Shown piece after piece: positions 50,032-59,871 of a stretch of DNA of 64,000 bases (its first letter is position 1; the number at the start of each line of letters is the position of its first letter). A program made the translations under genes and the position numbers. The notes under the pieces are model-generated. The model was given only the letters and a program-made list of their open reading frames with translations, ran no database searches and was not told the origin of the DNA. The stretch spans positions 1,116,001-1,180,000 of the forward strand of contig NZ_CP048711.1 in NCBI RefSeq assembly GCF_010669285.1. Direction: 5' to 3'. The DNA is from Kineobactrum salinum. GTDB lineage: Bacteria; Pseudomonadota; Gammaproteobacteria; Pseudomonadales; Halieaceae.

Positions 50032-50631
50032 TCAGGGGCCTCCCGTGCGCACGTGCAGTGCCACAGCCAGCAGCCTGGAGCTCAGCTTCAGGCCCTCGCG
50101 TTCCGCTGACTCCAACGAGACCTCGAACCGCAGCCGGCGATCCACGGTGCGAAAGTTGATCATGCTGCCGGCGTCCAGTGCCCCCTCAAACTCGGTAATC
50201 AACAGCGTCGCACCGGTGGTATCCTGAGGCGGCAGCTCCGGCAGGTAGTGGTCGGGAGATCCCGCCACGTACAGTACATGCGCAGCTTGTGCGCGCGCTT
50301 CACCAGCCGCGTCCGCCACCACCAGGGGACGGTCCTTGACGAAGCGGTCAGCTACGATCTCCCGCAGCTCCGCAAGTAACCGGTCGTCGCCGCGTACCGC
50401 AATCACAATCGGTGCCTGCTCTGACTCGAAGGCCTGTGCCGGCCAATCCACATAGCCGATGAATTTGTAGATGAACGCGGCTTTCAGACTGTGCTCGGAA
50501 GCAAAGGCGGGCTGCGAAGCTGCCGGCGCAGAGGCCAGCACCAGACCAACGAAAATGGCCAGGACAGCGACCCACCAGGCATGCCTCCAGGACCCGCTGT
50601 TCTGCCGTGCCTGGCCAGACACAACGACCAT
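50032..50631 (-). CDS. YfiR-family (DUF4154) periplasmic protein
   Basis: A 199-residue protein with an N-terminal hydrophobic segment (about 19-38) that serves as signal or anchor. The YfiR domain follows: HSLKAAFIYKFIGYVDWP, ITEFEGALDAGSMINF and the closing LSSRLLAVALHV. In Pseudomonas YfiR is a redox-sensitive periplasmic inhibitor of a diguanylate cyclase. This homologue has no cysteines at all, so disulfide control cannot apply. Its stop directly precedes the kinase start and its start lies 3 bp from the TonB-receptor stop, placing it between receptor and kinase. Confidence 0.87.
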   Translation of the reverse strand: MVVVSGQARQNSGSWRHAWWVAVLAIFVGLVLASAPAASQPAFASEHSLKAAFIYKFIGYVDWPAQAFESEQAPIVIAVRGDDRLLAELREIVADRFVKDRPLVVADAAGEARAQAAHVLYVAGSPDHYLPELPPQDTTGATLLITEFEGALDAGSMINFRTVDRRLRFEVSLESAEREGLKLSSRLLAVALHVRTGGP

Positions 50632-50633
50632 GC

Positions 50634-52640
50634 TCAGGGCAGCCGCAGCACGAGTTTGCAGTAGATGGCGCGACGCAGTTCGCTCTGCTCGGTGATAACC
50701 GTGAATTCCGAGATCCGCTCATCCAGCAGGTTGTCGGCGATCAGCGAGACTTCCAGGTTTGCTGCAGGCTGCCAGCCCAGGCGCGCGTCCACCGCGGTGT
50801 AGGCCTCCACCCGCGGGGCGGGCAGATGGCCCACCCGGCGCATGGTAACATCCAGTTCCAGTGTGGCAGTGATATCCAGCGTGGAGCGCAGATTCCACTG
50901 GAAGTCCGGATCATTGCCCAGGGCCTGCGGGCCCACCGGGTCGGTACTGCCCGGCTTCAGCTTCAGGTCCATATCCAGCGCGGACAGGCCGGCCGTCAGG
51001 CGCCAGTTGGGAGTGGCCTGATAGGAAGCCCACATCTCCACTCCCCGGGTTGAGCCCTCGGCCTCATTGCCAAAAACCAGAAAGGTACCGCTGGGGGCAA
51101 TTTCCTGACTGCGCAGATGGTCGTAGTCGGCATAAAAGACCGTGGCACTGTAGGAGAGGTTCTCCCGCAGCTGACCACGGTAGCCGACTTCGTAGACCGT
51201 GGCGATCTCGGATCGCACCGAGGGCCCGCCATCCAGCAGGAAGGGCGGCTCACCCGGAATGCGGGTATCCGCGTCCAGGCGTGACGGCGAGCGCGCGGCG
51301 CGGGAAACCGCGGACCACCACAGGTGTTCCTGCGAGGGATTCCAGGCCGCGCGCAGGCCAGGCAGAAATTCATAGTCGGTATAGTCGTTACGCTCGACCC
51401 TCACGCCTGCGGTCAGGCGCACCTCGTCCGTCACCGAGTATTCGTCCTGGGCATACAGGCTCAGCCAGCTCAGGTTCTTGTCTGCCGGGAGAAAGGCGAC
51501 AAACTCACTGTTCTGCAGCCGGTCCATCGCGTAACGGTATTCGACACCCCAGGCCACAGCGTGGTCGCGGGAGGGACGCAGCGCATGCTGGAACTGCAGA
51601 TCGAGAATTTCCAGGGTTTCGGCAAAGGTCGGTGGTACACGACGCCGGCTGCGGTCGTAATAGGCTTGCAGGTACAACGTCTCACTACCGCCCAGCTTGC
51701 GGTCCCAACGGCCGGAAAGGTTGGCGCCGGACACCCCGATTCTGCCCAGCGCGAACGGAGCGCCCGTCACAATCACTCCGGGAGCGGGCTGGCCGATGCT
51801 GCCATCGTAGACATTGCCCTGCACCTGGTACTGATCCCGCTCGGCCTGCCAGTCCGCACGAAAGCCCAGCTGACCCTGGTGCCAACTGTCATTGCGGTAG
51901 CCACCAGCGGCCGATCGCGTCCGGTCGCGGTCCAGGTACTTGCCGTACAGCCGGAAATGGCCGTTGTCGCCCAGTGGACCGCCCTGGCGGATGGCGAGCT
52001 GTGACTCGTCAGTGCCGGCACCGCCGCTGACGAGCAACCCCTGGGTCTCGCTGGCCTTGCGGGTGATCACGTTGATAATGCCGTTCACCGCATTGGTGCC
52101 CCACAATGTGCCACCGGGCCCGCTGATCACTTCGATCCGTTCGATATCTTCCATCACTGTGTCCTGCACATCCCAGAACACGCCGGAGAACAGCGGGGAA
52201 TACACCGAACGGCCATCGATAAGCACCAGCAACTTGTTGCCGGCACTGTTGTTGAAGCCGCGAGAGGAAATGGCGTATTCGCTGGCACTGACACGCGCCA
52301 CCTGCAGATTGGGGGCCAGACGCAGCGCCTGGGGAATCGAACGGGCGCCGTAGCTGCGGATGTCTTCGCTGGTTATCACAAACAGGGAGGTGGGTGCCTG
52401 CAGCAGCGGTTGTGCCCGCCGCGAGGCCGAGGTCACCTCGATGTTGACAAGCTGCTCCAGGGTGAGGTCAGCGAGGGCTGTTGGTGCCAATGCCGTCGCC
52501 TTTAGTGGCAGCAGCAACAGGAGCAGGGTAAACGATAAAAACCTCAGATTGCGAAAAGAGAAGCCGGGGCTCCGCCTCCTCAAGCCTCGGACAATGACAA
52601 ATTTCAGCTGTGCAGGCATGTTATTGATCTTCCTGCTCAA
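50634..52640 (-). CDS. TonB-dependent receptor of the YfiR/kinase signalling cluster
   Basis: A 668-residue outer-membrane receptor; Met at 52619 is an alternative start. The signal segment is SFTLLLLLLPLKATALA. The mature protein begins DLTLEQLVNIEVTSASRRAQPL, typical of the group that accompanies DUF4154 and kinase genes. The plug contains SIPQALRLAPNLQVARVSAS and LVLIDGRSVYSPLFSGVFWDV; a 22-strand-type barrel follows. The 3' end lies 2 bp before the YfiR-like gene. The ligand is unknown; the context suggests it senses or imports the stimulus for the kinase and c-di-GMP output downstream. Confidence 0.88.
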   Translation of the reverse strand: MSRKINNMPAQLKFVIVRGLRRRSPGFSFRNLRFLSFTLLLLLLPLKATALAPTALADLTLEQLVNIEVTSASRRAQPLLQAPTSLFVITSEDIRSYGARSIPQALRLAPNLQVARVSASEYAISSRGFNNSAGNKLLVLIDGRSVYSPLFSGVFWDVQDTVMEDIERIEVISGPGGTLWGTNAVNGIINVITRKASETQGLLVSGGAGTDESQLAIRQGGPLGDNGHFRLYGKYLDRDRTRSAAGGYRNDSWHQGQLGFRADWQAERDQYQVQGNVYDGSIGQPAPGVIVTGAPFALGRIGVSGANLSGRWDRKLGGSETLYLQAYYDRSRRRVPPTFAETLEILDLQFQHALRPSRDHAVAWGVEYRYAMDRLQNSEFVAFLPADKNLSWLSLYAQDEYSVTDEVRLTAGVRVERNDYTDYEFLPGLRAAWNPSQEHLWWSAVSRAARSPSRLDADTRIPGEPPFLLDGGPSVRSEIATVYEVGYRGQLRENLSYSATVFYADYDHLRSQEIAPSGTFLVFGNEAEGSTRGVEMWASYQATPNWRLTAGLSALDMDLKLKPGSTDPVGPQALGNDPDFQWNLRSTLDITATLELDVTMRRVGHLPAPRVEAYTAVDARLGWQPAANLEVSLIADNLLDERISEFTVITEQSELRRAIYCKLVLRLP

Positions 52641-52901
52641 TCAAAGGGCGTCGATACAGTCAAGTTACGACGGGGTAATATCCATAACTACCATATCCGG
52701 ACTATAGCTGACCAGTTTTCCCGGCGCATTGCGGCAGTTTTCCGACCGACAAGTCGTTATATTCGCAAATGCGGGACTGCGATCCCGGGCTGGAAGCCCT
52801 TCAGTCCAGCTGTGGCGTGATCGCCATCACCCACCAGGCACAGGCCATAGCGGGTTATCAATCACTGACCATTGCCTGAAGTCCCCCCTGATGCGCACAG
52901 C

Positions 52902-54122
52902 TCAGAACAATGTGCGACCCTTGTTGGCGGCGATACGCATGCGCAGCGCGTTGAGCTTGATAAAGCCCTCGGCGTCTTTTTGGTTATAGGCACCCGCGTC
53001 GTCCTCGAAAGTGGCGATGGCGTCGTCAAACAGGCTGTCGGCGGACTGACGGCCGGCCAGAATGACATTGCCCTTGTACAGTTTCAGGCGAACCTTGCCA
53101 TTTACCGACGCCTGGGTCTGGTCGATCGCGGCCTGTAACATCTGCCGCTCCGGTGACCACCAGTAGCCGTTATAGATTATCTCGGCATAGCGCGGCATCA
53201 GCTCGTCCTTCAGGTGGGCCACTTCCCGGTCCAGCGTGAGGGACTCGATCGCACGGTGAGCCTTCAGCATGATGGTGCCCCCGGGAGTTTCGTAGCAGCC
53301 GCGGGATTTCATGCCCACGTAGCGGTTTTCCACCAGATCCAGGCGGCCAATACCGTTGGCGCCGCCGACCTTGTTGAGACGCTCCAGCACTGTAGCCGGA
53401 CTCAGGCGCTCGCCATCGATGGCCGTGATGTCGCCGCGCTCGAAGTCCAGCTCGATATAGGTCGGGGTGTCCGGCGCAGCTTCCGGACTCACACTCCAGC
53501 GCCACATGTCTTCTTCGGCCTCCGCCCAGGGGTCTTCCAGGATGCCCCCCTCGTAGGAGATATGCAGCAGGTTGGCATCCATGGAATAAGGCGACTTCTT
53601 CTTGCTCTTGCTGAAATCGACCGGGATATCGCGCTCTTCGCAGTAGGCCATCAGGGTCTCGCGGGAAGTCAGGTTCCACTCCCGCCAGGGGGCTATCACC
53701 TTGATGCCGGGCTTCAGGGCGTAGGCACCCAGCTCGAATCGCACCTGGTCGTTGCCCTTGCCGGTGGCTCCGTGGGAAATGGCATCGGCGCCGGTCTCGT
53801 TGGCAATCTCGATCAGGCGCTTGGCGATCAGCGGCCGGGCGATGGACGTGCCCAGCAGGTATTCGCCCTCGTAGACGGTATTGGCGCGGAACATCGGAAA
53901 TACAAAATCGCGCACGAATTCCTCGCGCAGATCGTCAATGTAGATTTCCTTTACGCCCAGGGCCTCGGCCTTGGCGCGCGCCGGCGCCACTTCCTCGCCC
54001 TGGCCGATATCGGCGGTGAAAGTGACCACTTCGCAGGCGTAGTTGTCCTGTAGCCAGCGCACGATCACCGAGGTATCAAGACCGCCGGAATAGGCCAGCA
54101 CCACTTTGTTGACATCAGACAT
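52902..54122 (-). CDS. argG: Argininosuccinate synthase
   Basis: A 406-residue enzyme of arginine biosynthesis that joins citrulline and aspartate with ATP. The N-terminal ATP pyrophosphatase loop reads [18 protein letters not shown]. The middle contains [18 protein letters not shown], and the C-terminal tetramerisation region ends in [10 protein letters not shown]. Length matches the short (about 400-residue) bacterial type. It is transcribed divergently from pyrC with about 130 bp between the two starts, so arginine and pyrimidine genes, both fed by carbamoyl phosphate, share a control region. Confidence 0.96.
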   Translation of the reverse strand: MSDVNKVVLAYSGGLDTSVIVRWLQDNYACEVVTFTADIGQGEEVAPARAKAEALGVKEIYIDDLREEFVRDFVFPMFRANTVYEGEYLLGTSIARPLIAKRLIEIANETGADAISHGATGKGNDQVRFELGAYALKPGIKVIAPWREWNLTSRETLMAYCEERDIPVDFSKSKKKSPYSMDANLLHISYEGGILEDPWAEAEEDMWRWSVSPEAAPDTPTYIELDFERGDITAIDGERLSPATVLERLNKVGGANGIGRLDLVENRYVGMKSRGCYETPGGTIMLKAHRAIESLTLDREVAHLKDELMPRYAEIIYNGYWWSPERQMLQAAIDQTQASVNGKVRLKLYKGNVILAGRQSADSLFDDAIATFEDDAGAYNQKDAEGFIKLNALRMRIAANKGRTLF

Positions 54123-54254
54123 AGCACACTCCGTTCCAGCGCATTCAAAAGGGAGGGTATTCTACTCGCGGAAAGTGCCGATTCCCAGTGCGTGTTCCAG
54201 TGGAGGGGCCTTTACGTTACCATCACACCTGAAACTTCCCTGTCCAGGCCTGCC

Positions 54255-55307
54255 GTGACCGAACTCACTCTCACCCGCCCCGACGACTGGCATGTACACC
54301 TGCGAGACGGCGCCGCCCTGCCCCATACCTGTGCCGATATGGCGCGCTACTTCGGCCGCGCCATCGTGATGCCCAATCTGAGCCCGCCGGTCACCACCGT
54401 GGCCGCGGCCGCGGCCTACCGCGAGCGGATCATCACCGCCATGACCGGCTTGCCACGCCAGTTCGAACCGCTGCTGACCCTGTACCTGACCGACCAGACT
54501 GACGCTGAGGAAATCCGGCGCGCAGCGGACAGCGAATTTGTGCATGCAGTCAAGCTGTACCCGGCCGGGGCGACCACCAATTCCGAGGCCGGCGTGGCGG
54601 ATCTGGAGCAGCTGTTCCCGACCCTGGCGGCGATGGAGACAGCTGACTTGCCGCTGCTGGTCCACGGCGAGGTCACCGACCCGGCCGTGGATATCTTCGA
54701 CCGGGAGAAAGTGTTCATCGACCGCTATCTGGCTCCCATCGTGCAGCGCTTTCCGGGCCTGCGGGTGGTGCTGGAGCACATCACCACCGCCGATGCGGTG
54801 GATTTTGTCAGCGCCGCACCCGCCACCGTGGCCGCCACCATAACAGCTCATCACCTGCTGCTGAACCGCAACGACCTGCTGGTGGGCGGGATCCGTCCGC
54901 ATTACTACTGCCTGCCGGTGCTCAAGCGCAACTCGCATCAGCAGGCGCTGGTGCGTGCCGCCTGCTCGGGCAGTCCAAAATTCTTTCTCGGCACGGATTC
55001 CGCGCCCCACAGCAGCGCCCACAAGGAAACCGCCTGCGGCTGTGCCGGGGTCTACACCGCGCATGCGGCGATTGAACTGTATGCGGAGGTATTCGAGGCG
55101 GCCGGTGCGCTGCCGGCACTGGAAGCTTTTGCCTCTCACTTCGGGCCGGACTTTTACCAACTACCACGCAACAACGATACCATCACCTTGCGCAGGCAGT
55201 CCTGGCAGGCCGCCGCCAGCCTGCCCCTGGGCGAGGCCACGCTGGTACCCCTGCGGGCCGGGGAGACACTGCAGTGGCAGGTACTGAACCCGGGCAATCC
55301 GGTTTGA
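54255..55307 (+). CDS. pyrC: Dihydroorotase, class II
   Basis: A 350-residue enzyme of pyrimidine synthesis. I chose the GTG at 54255, which gives (V)[18 protein letters not shown] and matches the E. coli-type length of about 348; the frame is open from 54192. Metal ligands are present: DWHVHLRDG (HxH), VKLYPAG (carbamylated Lys), LVHGEV and LEHITT (His), and LGTDSAPH (Asp). It is divergent from argG. Its 3' end overlaps the likely start of the RNase T gene. Confidence 0.94.
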   Translation: MTELTLTRPDDWHVHLRDGAALPHTCADMARYFGRAIVMPNLSPPVTTVAAAAAYRERIITAMTGLPRQFEPLLTLYLTDQTDAEEIRRAADSEFVHAVKLYPAGATTNSEAGVADLEQLFPTLAAMETADLPLLVHGEVTDPAVDIFDREKVFIDRYLAPIVQRFPGLRVVLEHITTADAVDFVSAAPATVAATITAHHLLLNRNDLLVGGIRPHYYCLPVLKRNSHQQALVRAACSGSPKFFLGTDSAPHSSAHKETACGCAGVYTAHAAIELYAEVFEAAGALPALEAFASHFGPDFYQLPRNNDTITLRRQSWQAAASLPLGEATLVPLRAGETLQWQVLNPGNPV

Positions 55308-55939
55308 GTGAGACCAGCGGGCAGCGCATCTGCGAGCGTTTCCGCGGCTTCCTGCCGGTGGTTATCGACATCGAGACCGGCGGTTTTATCGCCGCCACCG
55401 ACGCCATTCTGGAAATTGCCGCCACCATCGTGCGCATGGACGAGGACGGCAACATGGCAGTGCACCGCACCTGGAACTTCCATGTCGTGCCCTTCGAAGG
55501 CGCCAATATCGAGCAGGCCGCACTGGACTTCACCGGCATCGATCCCTGGCACCCGTTCCGCGAAGCGGTGAGCGAGGCGGAAGCCTTCGAGGAACTGTTT
55601 CGGGTAGTGCGCAAGGAAATCCGCGATCAGGCCTGCAACCGGGCGATCCTGGTGGGCCACAATGCCCATTTCGATGCCGGCTTCGTCAACGCAGCAGTGG
55701 CGCGTTGCGGGATCAAGCGCAACCCATTTCACCCGTTTTCCTTCTTTGACACCGCCACCCTGGCGGGGCTGGCCTACGGCCAGACCGTGTTGGCCAAGGC
55801 CTGCAAGGAGGCAGGTATCGCCTTCGACAGTGCCGAGGCTCACTCCGCCGCCTACGATGCCGAGCGCACCGCAGAGCTGTTTTGTGAAATCGTCAACCGC
55901 TGGAAAGACTCCGGCGGCTGGATGCCCCGCTTCGACTGA
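55274..55939 (+). CDS. rnt: Ribonuclease T
   Basis: A DEDD-family 3'-5' exoribonuclease that trims tRNA and 5S/23S rRNA ends. The motifs are clear: [11 protein letters not shown] (DxE), [15 protein letters not shown] (Asp) and [14 protein letters not shown] (HxxxD). The GTG at 55274 has GGGGAG about 8 bp upstream and gives 221 residues, but overlaps pyrC by 34 bp. A TTG at 55304 would give [15 protein letters not shown] directly, nearer the E. coli length of 215. The start is therefore uncertain; the identity is not. Confidence 0.93.
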   Translation: MAGTEPGQSGLSETSGQRICERFRGFLPVVIDIETGGFIAATDAILEIAATIVRMDEDGNMAVHRTWNFHVVPFEGANIEQAALDFTGIDPWHPFREAVSEAEAFEELFRVVRKEIRDQACNRAILVGHNAHFDAGFVNAAVARCGIKRNPFHPFSFFDTATLAGLAYGQTVLAKACKEAGIAFDSAEAHSAAYDAERTAELFCEIVNRWKDSGGWMPRFD

Positions 55940-56106
55940 GGCCACTGGTATTATTCATGAAGCCTCCTGAAACCACCGTTTTGGCAAAGCATCTGATAGA
56001 CAAATCGGCCGTTGTTTACTGTTATTGTTCGGTGGCGATTGCCGCAGCCAAATCTACCTGAATGCAGCAGGCCCGCCAAGGGCGGGTGTAACGGAGATTC
56101 CACATC

Positions 56107-56631
56107 ATGTCGGAAGCATCACAAACCAGGGCCGCAGACGCGAATGCATTGCCGGTGCGGCCGGGAGACCGGCCCCGCACTACGCCGTGCGCCCCGCACA
56201 GCCAGATCGACCAGTTACCGCCGCCCGCCGAAGCTGCGGCGTTGAGCGCCGCCCTGGTCGCCGAAATCAGCGCGCTGCCACACGTCTATACCGGCGGCAG
56301 CATGCGTGCCCCGCCGGGCACTGTGGGCCTGTACATGGAGGGGACCCATGCCTGTGGGTCGGATCGCGCCTTTCTGCTAAACAACGAATTCGCCCATGTT
56401 CATGTGGAGGATGATGGCAGCCTGCATGCGATTCTGCCCGAACCATTGCGCACTGCCGCGATAGAAGCTGGCTGGGCGGAACCGCACCCCCTGGCCGGAC
56501 GGCCTACCGTCTCGCCCGACACGGTGATGATCTACGCGCCGCGCAACAACAAGGAAGTGGAGGTCATTGCTTCGCTGGTGGTCTCCTCCTGGCACAATGC
56601 CCGCCAGGACCAGGGCGATACCGCCGATTGA
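56107..56631 (+). CDS. Luciferase-domain (DUF5519-like) protein
   Basis: A 174-residue cytoplasmic protein. After a variable Pro-rich N-terminus, the segment NNEFAHVHVEDDGSLHAILP followed by IEAGWAEPHPLAG matches the family annotated as luciferase domain or DUF5519, whose members recur in mycobacteria and marine proteobacteria. The histidines in HVH and PHP could bind a metal or substrate. The name comes from fungal luciferase similarity; enzymatic function in bacteria is not established to my knowledge. It appears monocistronic. Confidence 0.7.
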   Translation: MSEASQTRAADANALPVRPGDRPRTTPCAPHSQIDQLPPPAEAAALSAALVAEISALPHVYTGGSMRAPPGTVGLYMEGTHACGSDRAFLLNNEFAHVHVEDDGSLHAILPEPLRTAAIEAGWAEPHPLAGRPTVSPDTVMIYAPRNNKEVEVIASLVVSSWHNARQDQGDTAD

Positions 56632-56964
56632 GCGGCGGCAGGGCCGGTGCAGGCCGCCATACACACAGGCGGCGCTGGAACGGAACAGGATTCACCTCAT
56701 CCACAGTCGCCATCACCGCAGGCAGTGAACAGAGCACAAACTACTCCGACACACAAGCAACCCCGATTATTCCTGCTCCCTGAACCACTGACGCCGTCAG
56801 CCAGGCAGCAGGGATGGCTTTTCGCGCTGGATTGCTTCATGATCAGTTTATATACTTCTCATCGACAGTATCCGGCGGCTTTATATGCATTGTTCCAGCT
56901 GCCATCAGGCCCCCTCCGGGAGGGAACTGATCGCTACTATTTACTGTCAGGTTGATCCACAAAC
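56632..56964 (+). other. Intergenic region upstream of the GGDEF-EAL gene
   Basis: These 333 bp are less GC-rich than the flanking genes. A short GC hairpin lies near 56640-56660 (GGCCGGTGCAGGCCG) and could end the upstream transcript. An open frame exists (56647-56955), but its Pro/Gln-rich composition and lack of a ribosome binding site argue against coding. A promoter for the downstream gene is likely here; I cannot place it. Confidence 0.45.
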
Positions 56965-59236
56965 GTGATCCCGGCTATGTTTTCCAATAATAAGGTCAGG
57001 CACAGCGAGTTTCTCTACCAGTTGATACTGGTCATTGTTGCTCTTGCACTTGCCGCCCTGTGGGGCGTCATCGCCCTGCTGTCATTGGCCGAACGGGACT
57101 TTACCCTGGAACGGGCCCTCAGCCAGCTGGAAATCACCGCCATCACCCTGGCCGATTTCAATGAACTGGCCGAACAGGCCGGCCGCGACAACCCGCAGGC
57201 CATCAACGACAGCCGCACCGATGCCATCTGGCGCGCCCTGCTGCAATACCCTGCTGCCAGTATCTGGGTTACCTCCGAAGGTGAAGTGCTTGGCGGCATG
57301 CCGGCGGCCCCGGATACCGATATGATCAAGGTGGAAGAAGCCCGTGCCGGCTTTACCGTCCATGCTGCGCTCCCCAGGGCTGAAGCGCTCGCCGACTGGC
57401 AACAGGCCCTGCGCCAGCGCATCATCATCACCGCTGTCATATCCCTGGCCTTTCTGATACTCACCTATTTCCTGACTCGCGCGCTGAAGCAGCGTGCCAC
57501 CATCGAACGAGAAGCGGCCCGGATGCACGAGCGCAACGAGCAACTGACCCGGTATCGCCAGGAGCTGGAAGACACCGTTACCTTGCGCACAAGCGAACTG
57601 AGCACCGCCAATGAACGCCTGGAGCAGGAACTACGGGAAAGAAAGCAGGCTGAAAAGACACTGCGTGAACATGACGCCATGCTCAGCGCCGTCACCAGAA
57701 GTGCCGGACTGCTGCTCAGTACCCACCAGCATGAGGAGGCGATCAATGCCGTCCTTGAGCTTATCGGTCAAACTGTTTCGGTGGCCCGTGTTCAGCTGCT
57801 GTCACTCAAGCCGGATCCCCAGGGGCGGATTCTTGCCCATATCGACAACGAATGGCACACCCCAGGCCAGGATACCTTTATCAATACGCCGGAATTCCAG
57901 AATTTTGGCATCAGCGACCATTATCCCAAGACAGCCATGCAGATAGTCGGCGGCAGCACAGTCGAATTTTCTGTTGACGAAATGCCCAGCGCCAGGCGCG
58001 AGGCCTACAGGCATGCCGGCATGCACAACTTCCTGATGGTCCCTGTGGAAGTCGAGGATAAATACTGGGGCGCCATAGTCTTCATTGACTCTGCCAGCGA
58101 AAAGCGCAAATGGAACTGGGCTGAAACCGACACTCTCAACACCCTGGCCAACCTGATCGGCGTTTCCATGACCCGCGCCCGCTATGTCCAGGAACTGGCA
58201 GATGCCAATACCATTGTGCAGAATTCGCCAACCATACTCTACCGGCTGAAAGGAATCCCCAGCTTCCCGCTGATCTATATCTCCCACAACATCACCAAGT
58301 TCAACCACGAGCCCGACTCCCTGGACAATTCCACCGAGTGGATCGAAAGCCTGGTCATGGAAGAAGACCGGGAAAACGTAAAATCCGCGATGGCGCGCAT
58401 GATGGAACCTGCTGTCGAAGGCGCGTCAATCGAATTCCGGCTCAAGACCGGGGAAAACAGCTTCCGGTGGGTGGAGAACCGCTATACGCCCGTCAGAGAC
58501 AGTGAAGGACGGCTGATCGAGGTCGAAGGCATCATTATCGATGTCACCGAACGCAAGGCGGCCGAGGATAAAATAGCAACCCTGGCGCGGACTGATGCAC
58601 TGACAGGGCTGGCCAATCGGGCCACGTTCACCGAGCGGCTGCGCCAGGCCTATGCGGCCACGAAACGCGGCGCCAAACCCTTCGCCATACTCTTTATGGA
58701 CCTGGATCACTTCAAGACCATCAACGACACCCTGGGCCACCCCGCTGGCGACCAGTTGCTCAGGGAGGTCTCCGCCCGCCTGCAGGACTGTACCCGGGAT
58801 ACCGACCTGGTAGCGCGCCTGGGCGGAGACGAATTCGCCATTTTGCAGACGGAAATCAATGAGCCGGAAAACGCCGGCACGCTGGCGCAGTCCCTGCTGA
58901 AAAGCATCATACGTCCCTACACCCTGGGAGATAGCGAGGTACACGTTACCACCAGCATCGGCATCTGTCCCTTTACCCAGGGCAGTACCGGCCCGGACAG
59001 CATGTTGTCACAGGCCGACCTGGCCCTGTACCGTGCCAAGGATGAAGGCCGCAACCAGTACCGCTTCCATTCCAGCGACCTGGATGATCAGGTCATGGAG
59101 CGTTCAGCCATGGGCGAGGAGCTGCGGCTTGCGCTCGAGCGTGAAGAGTTCTTCCTCGCCTATCAGCCACAGGTTTCAATGAAGGATGGCAACGTGGTCG
59201 GGCTCGAAGCCCTCGCCCGCTGGCGTCACCCGACAA
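56965..59236 (+). pseudogene. GGDEF-EAL c-di-GMP enzyme, truncated inside the EAL domain
   Basis: About 757 residues remain. Two transmembrane helices (about 16-40 and 150-170) enclose a periplasmic domain. Then come a coiled coil, a GAF-like domain (about 245-405), a PAS domain (about 415-535) and an intact GGDEF domain (about 540-700; ARLGGDEF). The EAL domain starts normally (LREEFFLAYQPQ-type segment, then VGLEALARWRHPTSG) but similarity stops at about 59236, where the sequence changes to an inorganic pyrophosphatase in another frame. The original frame continues out of register to 59371. The cyclase part could still act. Confidence 0.82.
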
Positions 59237-59719
59237 GTGGAAATCCCCGCCGGCAGCACCACCAAGTACGAACTGGACGCCGCGACCGGCCACCTGCTGG
59301 TGGACCGTTTCCAGTCCATGCCCGTAGTGTATCCCGCGAATTACGGTACCCTGCCATCCACCCTGGCGGGTGACAACGACCCGCTGGATGTGCTGGTGTA
59401 TACCCGCGAGCCGGTAGTGCCCGGCGCCCTGATCCGCGTACGCCCGATCGGCATTTTGAAAATGCTGGACGGCGGTGAGCAGGATGACAAGCTGGTCGCG
59501 GTACCGGCGGATGAGGTGGACCCTGCTTACACCAGGGTACGGGATATTACCGACCTGCCGGAGATCGAATTACAGCGTCTGCAAGCCTTCTTCACTGTCT
59601 ACAAACAGCTGCCCGCGGGCCGCAAGCAGATCGAGTTGCAGGGAGTTGGTGACCGCGCCGCGGCCTTCGAGGTGACCCGGGCAGCGCTGCTGCGGTTTGC
59701 GGCAGAGGAAGGGGACTAG
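59237..59719 (+). pseudogene. ppa: Inorganic pyrophosphatase, 5'-truncated
   Basis: About 160 residues of a family I pyrophosphatase, similar to the group with a signal peptide. The active-site signature AGDNDPLDVLV and the following RVRPIGILKMLDGGEQDDKL are intact, as are YPANYG and VYKQLPAGRKQIEL. Similarity begins abruptly at VEIPAGSTTKYELD (GTG at 59237). The first 15-40 residues, including any signal peptide and promoter, are missing. Upstream sequence is a c-di-GMP phosphodiesterase domain. The longer open frame from 59186 is only a shadow of that domain. Confidence 0.8.
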
Positions 59720-59871
59720 TACTGCACCATTGGCGGCCACCGGTACTCAGGCCGAGGCCTGGCGCCGCCACAGCCACAACACCACCGATGGACTTCCCTC
59801 GGACGCGAACTCTCTATTGTGGCCGGCTTATTGTCCCCTTAGACTCAGGTCCACGCTCACGGGGCAGTTAC

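Noticed and set aside
56647-56955. A 102-codon frame before the GGDEF-EAL gene
   Set aside because: It is Pro/Gln-rich, lacks a ribosome binding site and has no recognisable similarity. It is probably leader sequence.
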